From: Oligoflexia bacterium
GTDB lineage: Bacteria; Bdellovibrionota_B; Oligoflexia; Oligoflexales; JAGOVF01
Length of the DNA: 37,008 bases
Reading direction: 5' to 3'
NCBI GenBank assembly: GCA_030432875.1
Contig: JAUILP010000035.1
Coordinates: forward strand, 1-37,008
The position numbers and the translations under genes were made by a program. The notes under the pieces were generated by a model that was not told where the DNA came from, made no database searches, and worked only from the letters and a program-made list of their open reading frames with translations. The first letter of the stretch is position 1, and each line of letters starts with the position of its first letter. Shown here in pieces: positions 15,800-24,265 of the stretch.

Positions 15800-17400
15800 C
15801 AACCCTAAATGTCCTTTATATTTGGCGAAAGGGTACCCTCATTCATACTTCTCTTTTGGAAAAAAGATCTTTGACTTTAAGTGGGAGCGAAGATGCTGAT
15901 ATTCCCCTAACTCCTTTAGGGGAAACCGCACTCTTTATCACCCCAAAAGAGCAATTTTTTCAGATATATACTATGGAAAGCGGCCAACGGAAAAAGCAGC
16001 ACGATGTTGGCTTTGGGGAGCTTTTTACCCTAAAAGATATCAATCTCGTTATCCTCAAAACAGAAAAAACCGTCTATGAGAACCAACGAAGTGGGGAGGA
16101 ACAAAAATCATTAAATATTGATTTTATTGAAGAAATAATAGCATGGAGCCAAAACATGAGCTCTTCGGGTGCCACAGTTAAAAGCGTTTGTGAGGGATTT
16201 CTTGATATTATCATGCAAAAATCCCAGGCCCAAAATGGCTTTATCGTCCTGAATCCTGAAGGTATACCGGAAATACTTGCGGCTCAAAAAATTGATATCC
16301 GAGGGGCTTTTAGAGCCCTTGAGCACCTGCCGCCCAGTATGCTTAAAGATATCATCAAAAATGGGACAACGGTTCTCCTCCCTGAAGAAATAAAAACCGA
16401 AACCAAAGCCTTTACCACGATATTTATCAAAGGATTACAGAGTGTTGCGGGATTTCCTATCGTCATAAACCACAAAGTCCTTGGGATTATATATTTGGGC
16501 TTTAAAAACATATTGCGGGAACTCGAATCCAGCCTACAGAAGGATTTGGAAAAAATTGCTTCCCTCGTGGGGCTTCTGCTGAAGCAAGCTATCCTACGTA
16601 GTGAAATCCAACTCACGAATCAAACAGCGACTCCGCCATCAAGCCTTGAGAAGGGGCGTATATTAGTTGGTGAAAGCCCTGAAATGAGCGAATTGTACCG
16701 AAGCATCGAAAAAGTAGCAGCTATACCTATCCCCGTGTTTATATTTGGAGAAACAGGTACAGGAAAAGAACTCGTCGCAAAAGAGATACACCGTTACTCA
16801 CCTCGGGAGAAAAAGAACTTTATTCCGATTAACTGCGCGGCTATCCCTGAAAATCTTGTCGAAGGTCTACTTTTTGGGCATAAAAAAGGAGCGTTTACCG
16901 GCGCAATGACGGACAGCCCCGGTCTTATTGAACAGGCCCATCAGGGGACCCTATTTTTAGATGAAATCGCTGACCTCCCCATGCAGATGCAAATTAAACT
17001 TTTACGAGTACTTCAGGAAAAGAAAGTACGCCGCGTAGGCGAAACCCAAGAACGAAGTGTCGATTTTAGACTTATATCTGCAAGCCACAAAGACCTAAAG
17101 GCTTTGAGTGAAAAAGAACTTTTTCGCATTGACTTATATTACCGGGTTGCCGGAGCGACCATTGAAACGCCCCCCCTCAAAAACCGCTTAGGCGACCTGA
17201 TCCTCCTTGCAGAAACATTTAAAAAACGGTTTTGCCAGCAAAATAATTTACCCCAAAAAGCATTTTCCGAAGATGCTCTAAAAGTCATGGCTGAGTATCC
17301 TTGGCCTGGAAACGTGAGAGAACTCGAACATGTTGTGGCGAGAGCCTCTGTGATGGCTGATGCGGAGTCCATAAACCCAAATGACCTCGGCATTTTTTAG
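15796..17400 (+). CDS. FHA-like/GAF/AAA+ sigma-54 activator lacking a DNA-binding domain
   Basis: This is a 534-residue enhancer-binding-type protein. Residues about 1-92 resemble an FHA domain (LTLSGSEDADIPL at the usual phosphothreonine-loop position, though degenerate). Residues about 110-275 are GAF-like. The AAA+ domain (about 290-530) is complete, with Walker A GETGTGKE, the sigma-54-contacting GAFTGA loop, Walker B GTLFLDE, an arginine finger region FRIDLYYR and sensor II WPGNVREL. The protein stops directly after the AAA+ domain, and no Fis-type helix-turn-helix follows in any frame. Such activators (for example FlgR variants) can work from solution on sigma-54. Overlap with the kinase stop (ATGA) shows tight coupling. 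Its target promoters are not evident in this window. Confidence 0.9.
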   Translation: MTTLNVLYIWRKGTLIHTSLLEKRSLTLSGSEDADIPLTPLGETALFITPKEQFFQIYTMESGQRKKQHDVGFGELFTLKDINLVILKTEKTVYENQRSGEEQKSLNIDFIEEIIAWSQNMSSSGATVKSVCEGFLDIIMQKSQAQNGFIVLNPEGIPEILAAQKIDIRGAFRALEHLPPSMLKDIIKNGTTVLLPEEIKTETKAFTTIFIKGLQSVAGFPIVINHKVLGIIYLGFKNILRELESSLQKDLEKIASLVGLLLKQAILRSEIQLTNQTATPPSSLEKGRILVGESPEMSELYRSIEKVAAIPIPVFIFGETGTGKELVAKEIHRYSPREKKNFIPINCAAIPENLVEGLLFGHKKGAFTGAMTDSPGLIEQAHQGTLFLDEIADLPMQMQIKLLRVLQEKKVRRVGETQERSVDFRLISASHKDLKALSEKELFRIDLYYRVAGATIETPPLKNRLGDLILLAETFKKRFCQQNNLPQKAFSEDALKVMAEYPWPGNVRELEHVVARASVMADAESINPNDLGIF

Positions 17401-17493
17401 TTTTAAATATCAATTTTGCTTTGATTGTGGCATAAGCCTCGGTATTGTCTTTTGCTGCCCGCATCAACCTCTTTAGACCTGGTGTGATTTACG

Positions 17494-18555
17494 ATGCTGA
17501 GAACTTTTTTGGTAACGCTATCCTTTTTTTTATTTAACCCCTTTTTAGGGGCGGACATCCTTTTAGATATTAATGAAGCAGAAGGCCTCTATATTCAGGG
17601 CCACTACGAAAAAAGCGAAGACAAAGCGAATGCGATCCTCACCTATCCATACGAAGTTGACACCTCAGCACGTCTGAGGATTTTTATACTAAAAGCTAGG
17701 CTTGACTTTGTTTATGGTCGCGCCCAGTTTTGCGAACTTTGGCTAAAACGAGCCCTTAAGCTTGAACCAAACTGGGAGCCAGATCGCTATCTCGATGCCC
17801 CAGAATTTGTCGCCTTATGGCAAAAAACAAGGTCCCAGCCACCCGAACCACAAAAAGCTGCGGCTACCACGACGTCATCGAAAACCAACGCAGTCAAACC
17901 TCAGTCATTTGATGCAGCCTTAAAACAAAAAAGCCTTTTTTGGGTGAGTTTATTCCCAGGAGGTATTGGCCATTTTCACAATGATAAGGTCGACGATGGC
18001 CTATGGTTTCTTTCGGCACATGCGCTTTTTCTATTTCTTTCGAGTAACCGCGTTAACACCGATCAAATCATCGATAAACGCTATAAAAGTGATCAAGCCT
18101 TACTGCGCAGTACCGGCATCATGTCTATATGGGGGTTTGAGCTTGAAAGCCTCTTACCCAACCTTTATGCCATAGATCCCGGAAAAGCAGAAACCACTGA
18201 GTATCTCCTTTCTTTTTTTCCCCTTGGCGTTGGTCAAAAACGCAATGGCGAAATTTCAAAAGCCTATTTATTTGCCGCCGCACAGCTATCAGGGTTAGCT
18301 CTGTTTATTCATGCCGAGTCAGAAGATAAAAGAGATATGGGAAAATCTCTGCTTATCGGCTCTTATATCTATAGTATTTGGGATGCTTGGTACTACCATT
18401 ATGATAACAAAGATTTCTCCAACCCGCCGGTCGCGGGTAAAAATAATTTCAGTTTTTACCCGATGCTTAGCTACAATAAGACGGCTGAACAGGTCCTGAG
18501 CTTTGAGAAAAAACCATCACTTTCTTTTGGCTTGACCCTCGAAAATGTATTTTAG
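17494..18555 (+). CDS. TPR-like membrane protein downstream of the kinase/activator pair
   Basis: This is a 353-residue protein. A signal peptide (about 1-19) precedes an alpha-helical TPR-like region (about 24-100), with the AEGLYIQGHYEKSEDKA repeat and a second helix pair LWLKRALKLEPNWEPD. A Lys/Thr/Ser/Pro-rich linker (about 108-140) leads to several hydrophobic segments (about 150-170, 172-188, 240-260, 265-280, 287-302). The two similar blocks LFPGGIGHFHNDKVDDG and FFPLGVGQKRNGEISKA look like a duplicated membrane hairpin of DUF5683-like type. It follows the activator after 93 bases and is probably co-transcribed. The ribosome site is weak. Its role in the signalling unit is unknown. Confidence 0.7.
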   Translation: MLRTFLVTLSFFLFNPFLGADILLDINEAEGLYIQGHYEKSEDKANAILTYPYEVDTSARLRIFILKARLDFVYGRAQFCELWLKRALKLEPNWEPDRYLDAPEFVALWQKTRSQPPEPQKAAATTTSSKTNAVKPQSFDAALKQKSLFWVSLFPGGIGHFHNDKVDDGLWFLSAHALFLFLSSNRVNTDQIIDKRYKSDQALLRSTGIMSIWGFELESLLPNLYAIDPGKAETTEYLLSFFPLGVGQKRNGEISKAYLFAAAQLSGLALFIHAESEDKRDMGKSLLIGSYIYSIWDAWYYHYDNKDFSNPPVAGKNNFSFYPMLSYNKTAEQVLSFEKKPSLSFGLTLENVF

Positions 18556-18560
18556 TCGGT

Positions 18561-18582
18561 CTTTGGCGCGAAAGAGCCAAAG
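18561..18582. terminator. Terminator-like hairpin between convergent genes
   Basis: CTTTGGC (18561-18567) pairs with GCCAAAG (18576-18582) over an eight-base loop, right after the TPR-like gene. No strong T-tract follows. Confidence 0.4.
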
Positions 18583-18710
18583 TCTATGTTCTGAGCACAT
18601 ACAAAGAACCTGATATGTGATTTGCCAAATATAAAGACGCACCTCGCCCCCAGTATTTTCACTTACACAAAAATATTTTTTTTAAAATCGTAAATTAAAT
18701 CTTTTGGTTT

Positions 18711-19715
18711 TTAATCAGACATCTGATTTACCGTCAAAATAGGAAAACCATTTCCATCAAAAGGGCCATTCCAATCAACGGCTGGCTGCACCAAATAAGA
18801 GCGAGATGCTATATCATAAGTTTTCAGTTGCCATTTAAGTTTTATATAAGAACCCTTAAAGTCCTTATCAATATATGCACTCGCGACAAGAACTTGATCT
18901 AGATCTGTCCCTTTATAATTAGTTAAACTCTTGACCTGTCCTAAATCGCTTTGACCTATATGATTAACTGAGATAATAGTACTGCCCAGATAGACCAAAG
19001 AAGCGACAACATGGGTTTCACCCTTTGGGGGGTAGTAAGTAATATCCTTTGCACTATCAAAATTGTTGAAGGGCCTATTTTCAATTAATGCCCGAGGAAG
19101 TTGGCCATTCGGGCATGAAGGTAGTATGGGTTGCCACATGCTAGAAAATATACCAAGGGGACAATAATAGGCATCAAGCTCTTTGTCACCCTTATAAAGT
19201 CCAGCTCGCACTTTATTTCTAAGGTCATTTTGCCACACAGAAGTATAAATATCGCGATTCAAAGTTATCGATTCATCAGGGGTATAGCAAACATTTCTAA
19301 TCGTTCCTATTCTAATTTGATTTGTTTGGCTAAAGATATCCTGATATTTTTCTGAAGACGAAAATTTTCGAAATAGCCGCGCACCTGCTTGAGGTTTACC
19401 GCCTTTATACCCAAAATCCTTAAACGTTTGGTATGTAAGATAACCATATAAGCTATTAATATAATTTTGATTGGCACTGGCCCCTGTAATGTTAATTCTC
19501 TCAAATTTCATCATTCGTTCAACCGCACGCACAACATTAAATTGCATCACCTTTAAGTTTTCCATCGCAAGCATTTTTCGGGAAACTTCTTCATACCGAG
19601 CTGTGGTTGCCGCTGTACCAATGAGAATAGCTGAAAATATGCTCAAAGAAATAATTAATTCAATTAAGCTATGACCAAAATTGCTTTTAATTGCTGGCAT
19701 ATTTTCAGTTACCAT
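18711..19715 (-). CDS. Prepilin-like protein (PilW/PulJ type), last of the pilin operon
   Basis: This is a 334-residue type IV pilin-like protein. A short leader (MVTENMPAIKSNFG) ends at the prepilin peptidase site G|HSLIELIISLSIF, with Glu at +5 as required. The hydrophobic helix continues to about residue 38. The C-terminal part is a large globular domain with few cysteines (two pairs). Minor pilins of the PilW/GspJ class have this layout. Its ATG directly follows the stop of the Hint-tailed gene, so the two are translationally coupled. It presumably joins the pilus tip or priming complex with the other two products. Confidence 0.8.
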   Translation of the reverse strand: MVTENMPAIKSNFGHSLIELIISLSIFSAILIGTAATTARYEEVSRKMLAMENLKVMQFNVVRAVERMMKFERINITGASANQNYINSLYGYLTYQTFKDFGYKGGKPQAGARLFRKFSSSEKYQDIFSQTNQIRIGTIRNVCYTPDESITLNRDIYTSVWQNDLRNKVRAGLYKGDKELDAYYCPLGIFSSMWQPILPSCPNGQLPRALIENRPFNNFDSAKDITYYPPKGETHVVASLVYLGSTIISVNHIGQSDLGQVKSLTNYKGTDLDQVLVASAYIDKDFKGSYIKLKWQLKTYDIASRSYLVQPAVDWNGPFDGNGFPILTVNQMSD

Positions 19716-22178
19716 TTACTCAACCTCTTTGAACATTTCATCAATATAAAAGGAAGTCATTTTCCGAGTTTTTATAGCATCTAAATGCAAACTGTCTAAA
19801 TTAGTCTGAACATACCAGTCACCAGAGATCATGCCATTTGCGATGAGAAAATGATCCTCCGCAAGATTACTTATGTCCCCATCTTCGTCGGCTAGAAGTA
19901 GGTTATACACATTTCTAGGGTGAGAACTATTTTTGTTAATAAGAGTAATTTTCATTACTTTAACAAATTTGTTTCCTTCAACAAGTATAAAATCTCCTTC
20001 TTTTACAGTTATTGCTTTTACAACGCCACCCCGCGTGGTCATCGGATGCTCATGACTTACCGTGATTTTTTCGCTATGATTTTCAAGAACAAACTCGTAG
20101 AGCTCCCGTTCACTCGGGCCAATAACAGGCATTTTAACTATAGCAGCACGCCCCGTCATGGGGTTATAAATCTTATCACCTGCCGAAATTTGATTAATGG
20201 GTTTTAAATTTCCATCGGCCATAAGAATTTTTGTATCCCCAACGAAACAGCCGTTTCCATTACGACATATATGCTCCAACCTACGGCTGCATTTTTTCTT
20301 ATCAAGAACATCTCTATAAATAACGTAAAAGCAAAGCTCTTCGAGATGCTCAAAATAATAGCCCGGAGTTTTAGCTGGTATGATGGTCTGAGTACAAGAC
20401 GTACTCCATTCAAAGCGGTATTTTTGCCGCCAGTACTGGGTAGCTGATCCGGCCGGTACTTCTGGTGTATCGTCTGTTGCCTCCACAGCAGGTGTGCCAG
20501 GTACATACTGGTACAAATAAGCCTCTTTTTTACGTGCGCCCCAGATTCGAGCTGAAAATATTTCTCTATTTAACCTAAGATTTTGTCTGTCTAAGACGTC
20601 ATGGGCAGCATTATCCGTCCACAGCCACTCAACAGGTGTAGCGGTTTCTTCCCAAAAATCATTTTGACCATGATCTACACCATCGTCAAATAACTCGCCA
20701 GAGCCAACTTCTTCTGCAGAACCAGTCTCTTCCCAGGGATAATCTCCATACTGATAATATCCGGCATTTATCGTTTTCCAGTCTCTTGTTGGTCCATAAT
20801 AATGGCAGCGCCGTTTATAATCATATTGATATCTTTTTAACAGGACGGGCATGCGAATACGGGAGCACATATCAATATCAGAAGGCATGCCGCCTTCAGG
20901 GTACATGGTACGGCGACAGCCTTCATGTAACAAATACTGTAAATCCTTGTGCTGATACCCAATATCTTTTGGCCAATTAATGGTAGTAGAACCAAATGTT
21001 CTCTTTTCTCCTGGATCGAATGCTAAGTAGCCCTCAAAGATAACATGTCCCTTTGAGCCATCTATCAAATTGATTTGACCCGTTGAGGTATTGGCTACTT
21101 CGGATACATTAAGATTAACTTGTACGCCCGAATCTGGATCGCGTAGGATCAAATCGGTGTCCGGTAAATCTTTCCCATAAATTCCCTGTTCAGTTTGGAA
21201 AGGGTCCCTTTGTCCCGGGCTAAGTGCCTGACCATAATAATCAAAAATTAGGGTCGGTTCAGGGTCCCCGGGTCTTTTTACTGTCCAGTCAGTATTCCAA
21301 GAATCCGCAATTTCAGCAGTAGCATCAACAAATTCCTTATAATCGATATTGGGGACGAGGTAAGGGTCACCATTTTCCAGGTAACGGGCCACTCCATTGC
21401 TATCAACAAGTGGCTCCATAAATCGGCAGTGATCCAAATCACAGACCTGCTTATTGTTCCACTCCCAGTAACTATCTTTGTTATTTATCAGGTCATCGCA
21501 CTTTTTTGATAATTCTGGTAACCGCAAAAATGCAGGCTGATTTAATGTTTTGTCAGTACCAACTTGATTAGTTGAGGAAGCAACATAAACATGAGAATGA
21601 CCCCAGACAGGAACTTTTCCTCTTATATCAGTGAAGGCATAATTTTTAAATCCCGATATTTCAGTTCTATATTTTATAAAATTTGCAGAATTGGCACTGC
21701 AATTTGCTTGCGCCAATTCATTACCGAGTTCTGAGGCTCCTGCCATTATTGCGCCGGTATTTGTATGAGTTGAATTTAAAGGGCGACATAAATTAATATA
21801 GAGTTTATTGCCTTGAACCTCCCAAATACCACCGGACTTAACTTTGAAATCCTCATAATTAACATTGATATCGTAATACACTTGTTTTTTTTCGTGGTCT
21901 TCATAGCCTGAGAGACTAGTTTTAAAATTTTTTACTTGCTTTTGATCTACTAGTTGGAAAGCGCCAGTAGAGAGAAGTTCAGCGGCAATCTCTAAAGAAG
22001 CTTTATTGGCTTCTGCAAGCATATCTTGCTTCATGGTGTAATCAATTGCTTTTCGACTCTGAATTTGTCCTTTCTTGACATTTTCGTACCAAAGATAGGA
22101 CATGAATACCATGGTTACCGCTGCAGCAAGCGTCGCATACCCAGATTGCTGACCGAACTGACTGTTACTAGTGTTCAT
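19716..22178 (-). CDS. Large pilin-like protein with C-terminal Hint autoprocessing domain
   Basis: This is an 820-residue protein. The N-terminus (QQSG|YATLAAAVTMVFMSY) resembles a PilX/GspK-type prepilin: a Gly before a long hydrophobic helix, but no Glu at +5. A long, mostly beta, Cys-containing ectodomain spans about 45-640. A Hint domain then starts at Cys644: block A CFVGDTKILMADG, block B EKITVSHEHPM (Thr706, His709), and a block-F-like VYNLLLADEDGD...EDHFLIANG. The terminal His-Asn pair needed for splicing is absent and about 35 residues follow (MISGDWYVQ onward). The predicted reaction is therefore N-S acyl shift with cleavage before Cys644, or attachment to a nucleophile, not protein splicing. 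It lies between two prepilin genes in one operon. I know of no characterised pilin with this architecture. Confidence 0.85.
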   Translation of the reverse strand: MNTSNSQFGQQSGYATLAAAVTMVFMSYLWYENVKKGQIQSRKAIDYTMKQDMLAEANKASLEIAAELLSTGAFQLVDQKQVKNFKTSLSGYEDHEKKQVYYDINVNYEDFKVKSGGIWEVQGNKLYINLCRPLNSTHTNTGAIMAGASELGNELAQANCSANSANFIKYRTEISGFKNYAFTDIRGKVPVWGHSHVYVASSTNQVGTDKTLNQPAFLRLPELSKKCDDLINNKDSYWEWNNKQVCDLDHCRFMEPLVDSNGVARYLENGDPYLVPNIDYKEFVDATAEIADSWNTDWTVKRPGDPEPTLIFDYYGQALSPGQRDPFQTEQGIYGKDLPDTDLILRDPDSGVQVNLNVSEVANTSTGQINLIDGSKGHVIFEGYLAFDPGEKRTFGSTTINWPKDIGYQHKDLQYLLHEGCRRTMYPEGGMPSDIDMCSRIRMPVLLKRYQYDYKRRCHYYGPTRDWKTINAGYYQYGDYPWEETGSAEEVGSGELFDDGVDHGQNDFWEETATPVEWLWTDNAAHDVLDRQNLRLNREIFSARIWGARKKEAYLYQYVPGTPAVEATDDTPEVPAGSATQYWRQKYRFEWSTSCTQTIIPAKTPGYYFEHLEELCFYVIYRDVLDKKKCSRRLEHICRNGNGCFVGDTKILMADGNLKPINQISAGDKIYNPMTGRAAIVKMPVIGPSERELYEFVLENHSEKITVSHEHPMTTRGGVVKAITVKEGDFILVEGNKFVKVMKITLINKNSSHPRNVYNLLLADEDGDISNLAEDHFLIANGMISGDWYVQTNLDSLHLDAIKTRKMTSFYIDEMFKEVE

Positions 22179-22208
22179 AATTTCACCGCCCTAATCCTTT
22201 AACTTACT

Positions 22209-22940
22209 TTAATGGTAATCATTACTTTCATAATTGCTGGTATTGTTATAAAAAACTGATTTTGGAGCCACCAAGTGTCCAGAAAGGACGTCTACAGAGT
22301 AATATACAGGATTAATTCTAATTTTTTTAAAAGCATACATCTTATAATAGATTTGACTCCCCCTCCCAAGTTGTCCCCCCATCGCACCACATTGTAGGGG
22401 GCTACTTGTCATAAAGTTCCAGAAAATCATTTTTGCTTCTATGAGAATTTGAGTTCCATTGTCTTCATAAACAAAACAATGATAGTAAACTTTGCTTTGG
22501 GTATAATCATCGAAATATTGACCTGTTCCTCTGCCTTCATTCGGCGTTTGACAGCGGTTCCAAGCTTCCATAATCACAGGATGATCAGATATATCACTGG
22601 GAATGGTGTATTTTCTCTCTTCGGGCACTATGGTTAAACCCATAGAATATTGCGTCATATCAATGTTCCCTTTGCAGTCATTGTCCGCTAAAACTCGCTG
22701 TATTTCCTGCATATACTTGGTCAATCTCGGCTGTATGGTTTTTGCAACTTTTTTTAGAAATAGCTGAGATTCAGTTAGGCGTCCTTCAAACATCAGAGCA
22801 TTAAGATTATCCATCATTGTCATTGAGGTTATCGCCATGATACTCATAGATATGAGAACTTCAACCAAGGACATACCGCCCGACGAAGAATCAAATGGCA
22901 TTTTTTTAAATCGTTCTTTTTTTATACTTGTAAATCTCAT
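22209..22940 (-). CDS. Prepilin-like protein (PilV/GspI type), first of the pilin operon
   Basis: This is a protein of about 243 residues with a positively charged leader (RFTSIKKERFKK) and the prepilin peptidase site SSSGG|MSLVEVLISMSIMA, Glu at +5. The globular domain contains about five cysteines. I chose ATG 22940, which gives a 22-residue basic leader. ATG 22901 would give a nine-residue leader, and a longer TTG/ATG start near 22982 is less likely. None has a strong ribosome site. The Hint-tailed gene begins 30 bases after its stop. As a minor pilin it probably assembles with the two downstream products. Confidence 0.8.
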   Translation of the reverse strand: MRFTSIKKERFKKMPFDSSSGGMSLVEVLISMSIMAITSMTMMDNLNALMFEGRLTESQLFLKKVAKTIQPRLTKYMQEIQRVLADNDCKGNIDMTQYSMGLTIVPEERKYTIPSDISDHPVIMEAWNRCQTPNEGRGTGQYFDDYTQSKVYYHCFVYEDNGTQILIEAKMIFWNFMTSSPLQCGAMGGQLGRGSQIYYKMYAFKKIRINPVYYSVDVLSGHLVAPKSVFYNNTSNYESNDYH

Positions 22941-22982
22941 ATAACTACTGTCGGTCACCAAACAACTAAACATGAGACCCAA

Positions 22983-23285
22983 GGATAAAAAAAAAAAATG
23001 TTAAATAAATTCTGGTATTTGTAAGATATAAAATCAAAAAGATAGGCTTTGAAAAAACTTATATATCAAGGCATATATCAGATTTATTTTTTAATTTCGC
23101 GGATAATATTTGAAACGCAGCGGATATCATGAAAAGAGCAAGACCTTTGGCTAGAAACCTTTCAAGATTTTGGCTAAACCTAATTGATTGCTCTCAAGAT
23201 CCGATCACAAATGGCACAAAAGCTAAGACTATAAACTCCTTCTTTTCTTTGCGCTTACCAATAAAATAACCATTAGGCTTCATCA
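22983..23285. other. AT-rich intergenic stretch
   Basis: This lies between the pilin operon and ahpC and should carry the pilin promoter, though no convincing box pair stands out. Open frames of 46 codons (from 23128, +) and of about 30 codons on the other strand have no ribosome site or recognisable family. Confidence 0.35.
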
Positions 23286-23300
23286 ATAGATATATTCTAT
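23286..23300 (+). promoter_or_regulatory. Possible OxyR-type half-site upstream of ahpC
   Basis: ATAG, seven bases, CTAT matches the first half of the OxyR tetranucleotide pattern, 126 bases before the ahpC ATG. The second half is not well conserved, so this is a weak candidate in AT-rich DNA. Confidence 0.25.
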
Positions 23301-23425
23301 CATTATATATTTATTATCGATTTAACTTATTTAAATTTTAGCCGTATAGTTATATACAGGTGAGCAATTGGAGTAGATAACAGTCTCCATGCTAAAACAA
23401 AAATTTTATATCAGGAGAGACCATT

Positions 23426-23992
23426 ATGATGAGCATCATTAATACAAAAGTTCCAGAATTCAAAGTTCAGGCTTACCACAAGAATGCTTTTAAAACAATC
23501 ACTCACGACGATCTTAAGGGAAAATGGTCAATTTTCTTCTTTTATCCAGCAGACTTCACCTTTGTTTGCCCGACAGAGTTAGGCGATATGGCGGACAAAT
23601 ATGAAACTTTACAAAGACTAGGTTGTGAAGTTTATTCTGTCAGTACCGACACTCATTTTGTCCACAAAGCCTGGCATGATGCTTCAGAAACCATCAAAAA
23701 AATTCAGTTTCCCATGTTAGCGGACCCTACTGGAGCACTTTCTAAATTTTTTGGGGTATACATTGAAGAAGAAGGCTTAGCCTATCGTGGAAGTTTTGTG
23801 GTAGATCCTGAGGGACGCATTAAAATTGCCGAAATTCATGATAATGGCATTGGCCGCAATTCCGATGAGCTTGTAAGAAAAATTCAAGCAGCCCAGTTTG
23901 TCGCCACCCATCAGGGTGAAGTGTGTCCCGCAAAGTGGCAACCAGGCGAAGCGACACTAAAGCCAGGACTCAACTTAGTGGGTAAGATTTAA
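23426..23992 (+). CDS. ahpC: Alkyl hydroperoxide reductase subunit C (2-Cys peroxiredoxin)
   Basis: This 188-residue cytosolic peroxiredoxin reduces H2O2 and organic peroxides. It has the peroxidatic motif PADFTFVCPTE (Cys48), the resolving motif GEVCPAKW (Cys167) and the typical VYSVSTDTHFVHKAWH segment. Length is almost identical to E. coli AhpC (187), and the C-terminal tail after the resolving Cys (LNLVGKI) is retained, which makes a peroxide-sensitive type likely. AGGAG lies eight bases before ATG 23426. No ahpF reductase gene is adjacent, so the electron donor must be encoded elsewhere or be a thioredoxin. Confidence 0.96.
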   Translation: MMSIINTKVPEFKVQAYHKNAFKTITHDDLKGKWSIFFFYPADFTFVCPTELGDMADKYETLQRLGCEVYSVSTDTHFVHKAWHDASETIKKIQFPMLADPTGALSKFFGVYIEEEGLAYRGSFVVDPEGRIKIAEIHDNGIGRNSDELVRKIQAAQFVATHQGEVCPAKWQPGEATLKPGLNLVGKI

Positions 23993-24179
23993 TTTTTGCT
24001 TTTACTACGGGGCATATCAGCACTTTAGAATAGTGAAGCTCTGCCCCCCTTATAATACGTCCGACATCCGAAATCAGTAAGCTGCGAGCAAAAAAACTTG
24101 AGGTTGTTTCATACACCATCTAAGGTAATCGGCTGTTCTGGTGTCTGGGAGCTGTTGCAAAAGACATGTCAGTTATTTT

Positions 24180-24225
24180 CCAGAGACTGATTTCCTCTAT
24201 TACTTGGGTTGAAATCAGTCTCTGG
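24180..24225. terminator. Perfect 15-bp inverted repeat between ahpC and the cus operon
   Basis: CCAGAGACTGATTTC (24180-24194) is perfectly complementary to 24211-24225, with a 16-base loop. It is flanked by TTTT on both sides and lies between convergent genes, so it fits a bidirectional intrinsic terminator. Confidence 0.75.
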
Positions 24226-24265
24226 TCGTTTTCAGATAGCGGCTTTCTGCTCACGGGTCTATCTT

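Noticed and set aside
23061-23284. Leftward frame with a hydrophobic start, broken by one TGA
   Set aside because: It is short, with no ribosome site or family. The opposite strand has an equally long chance frame, so this is probably not a decayed gene.
24121-24180. Sequence resembling the end of an insertion sequence before the ahpC/cusA hairpin
   Set aside because: There is no transposase and no matching inverted end nearby; the resemblance is only a few bases.
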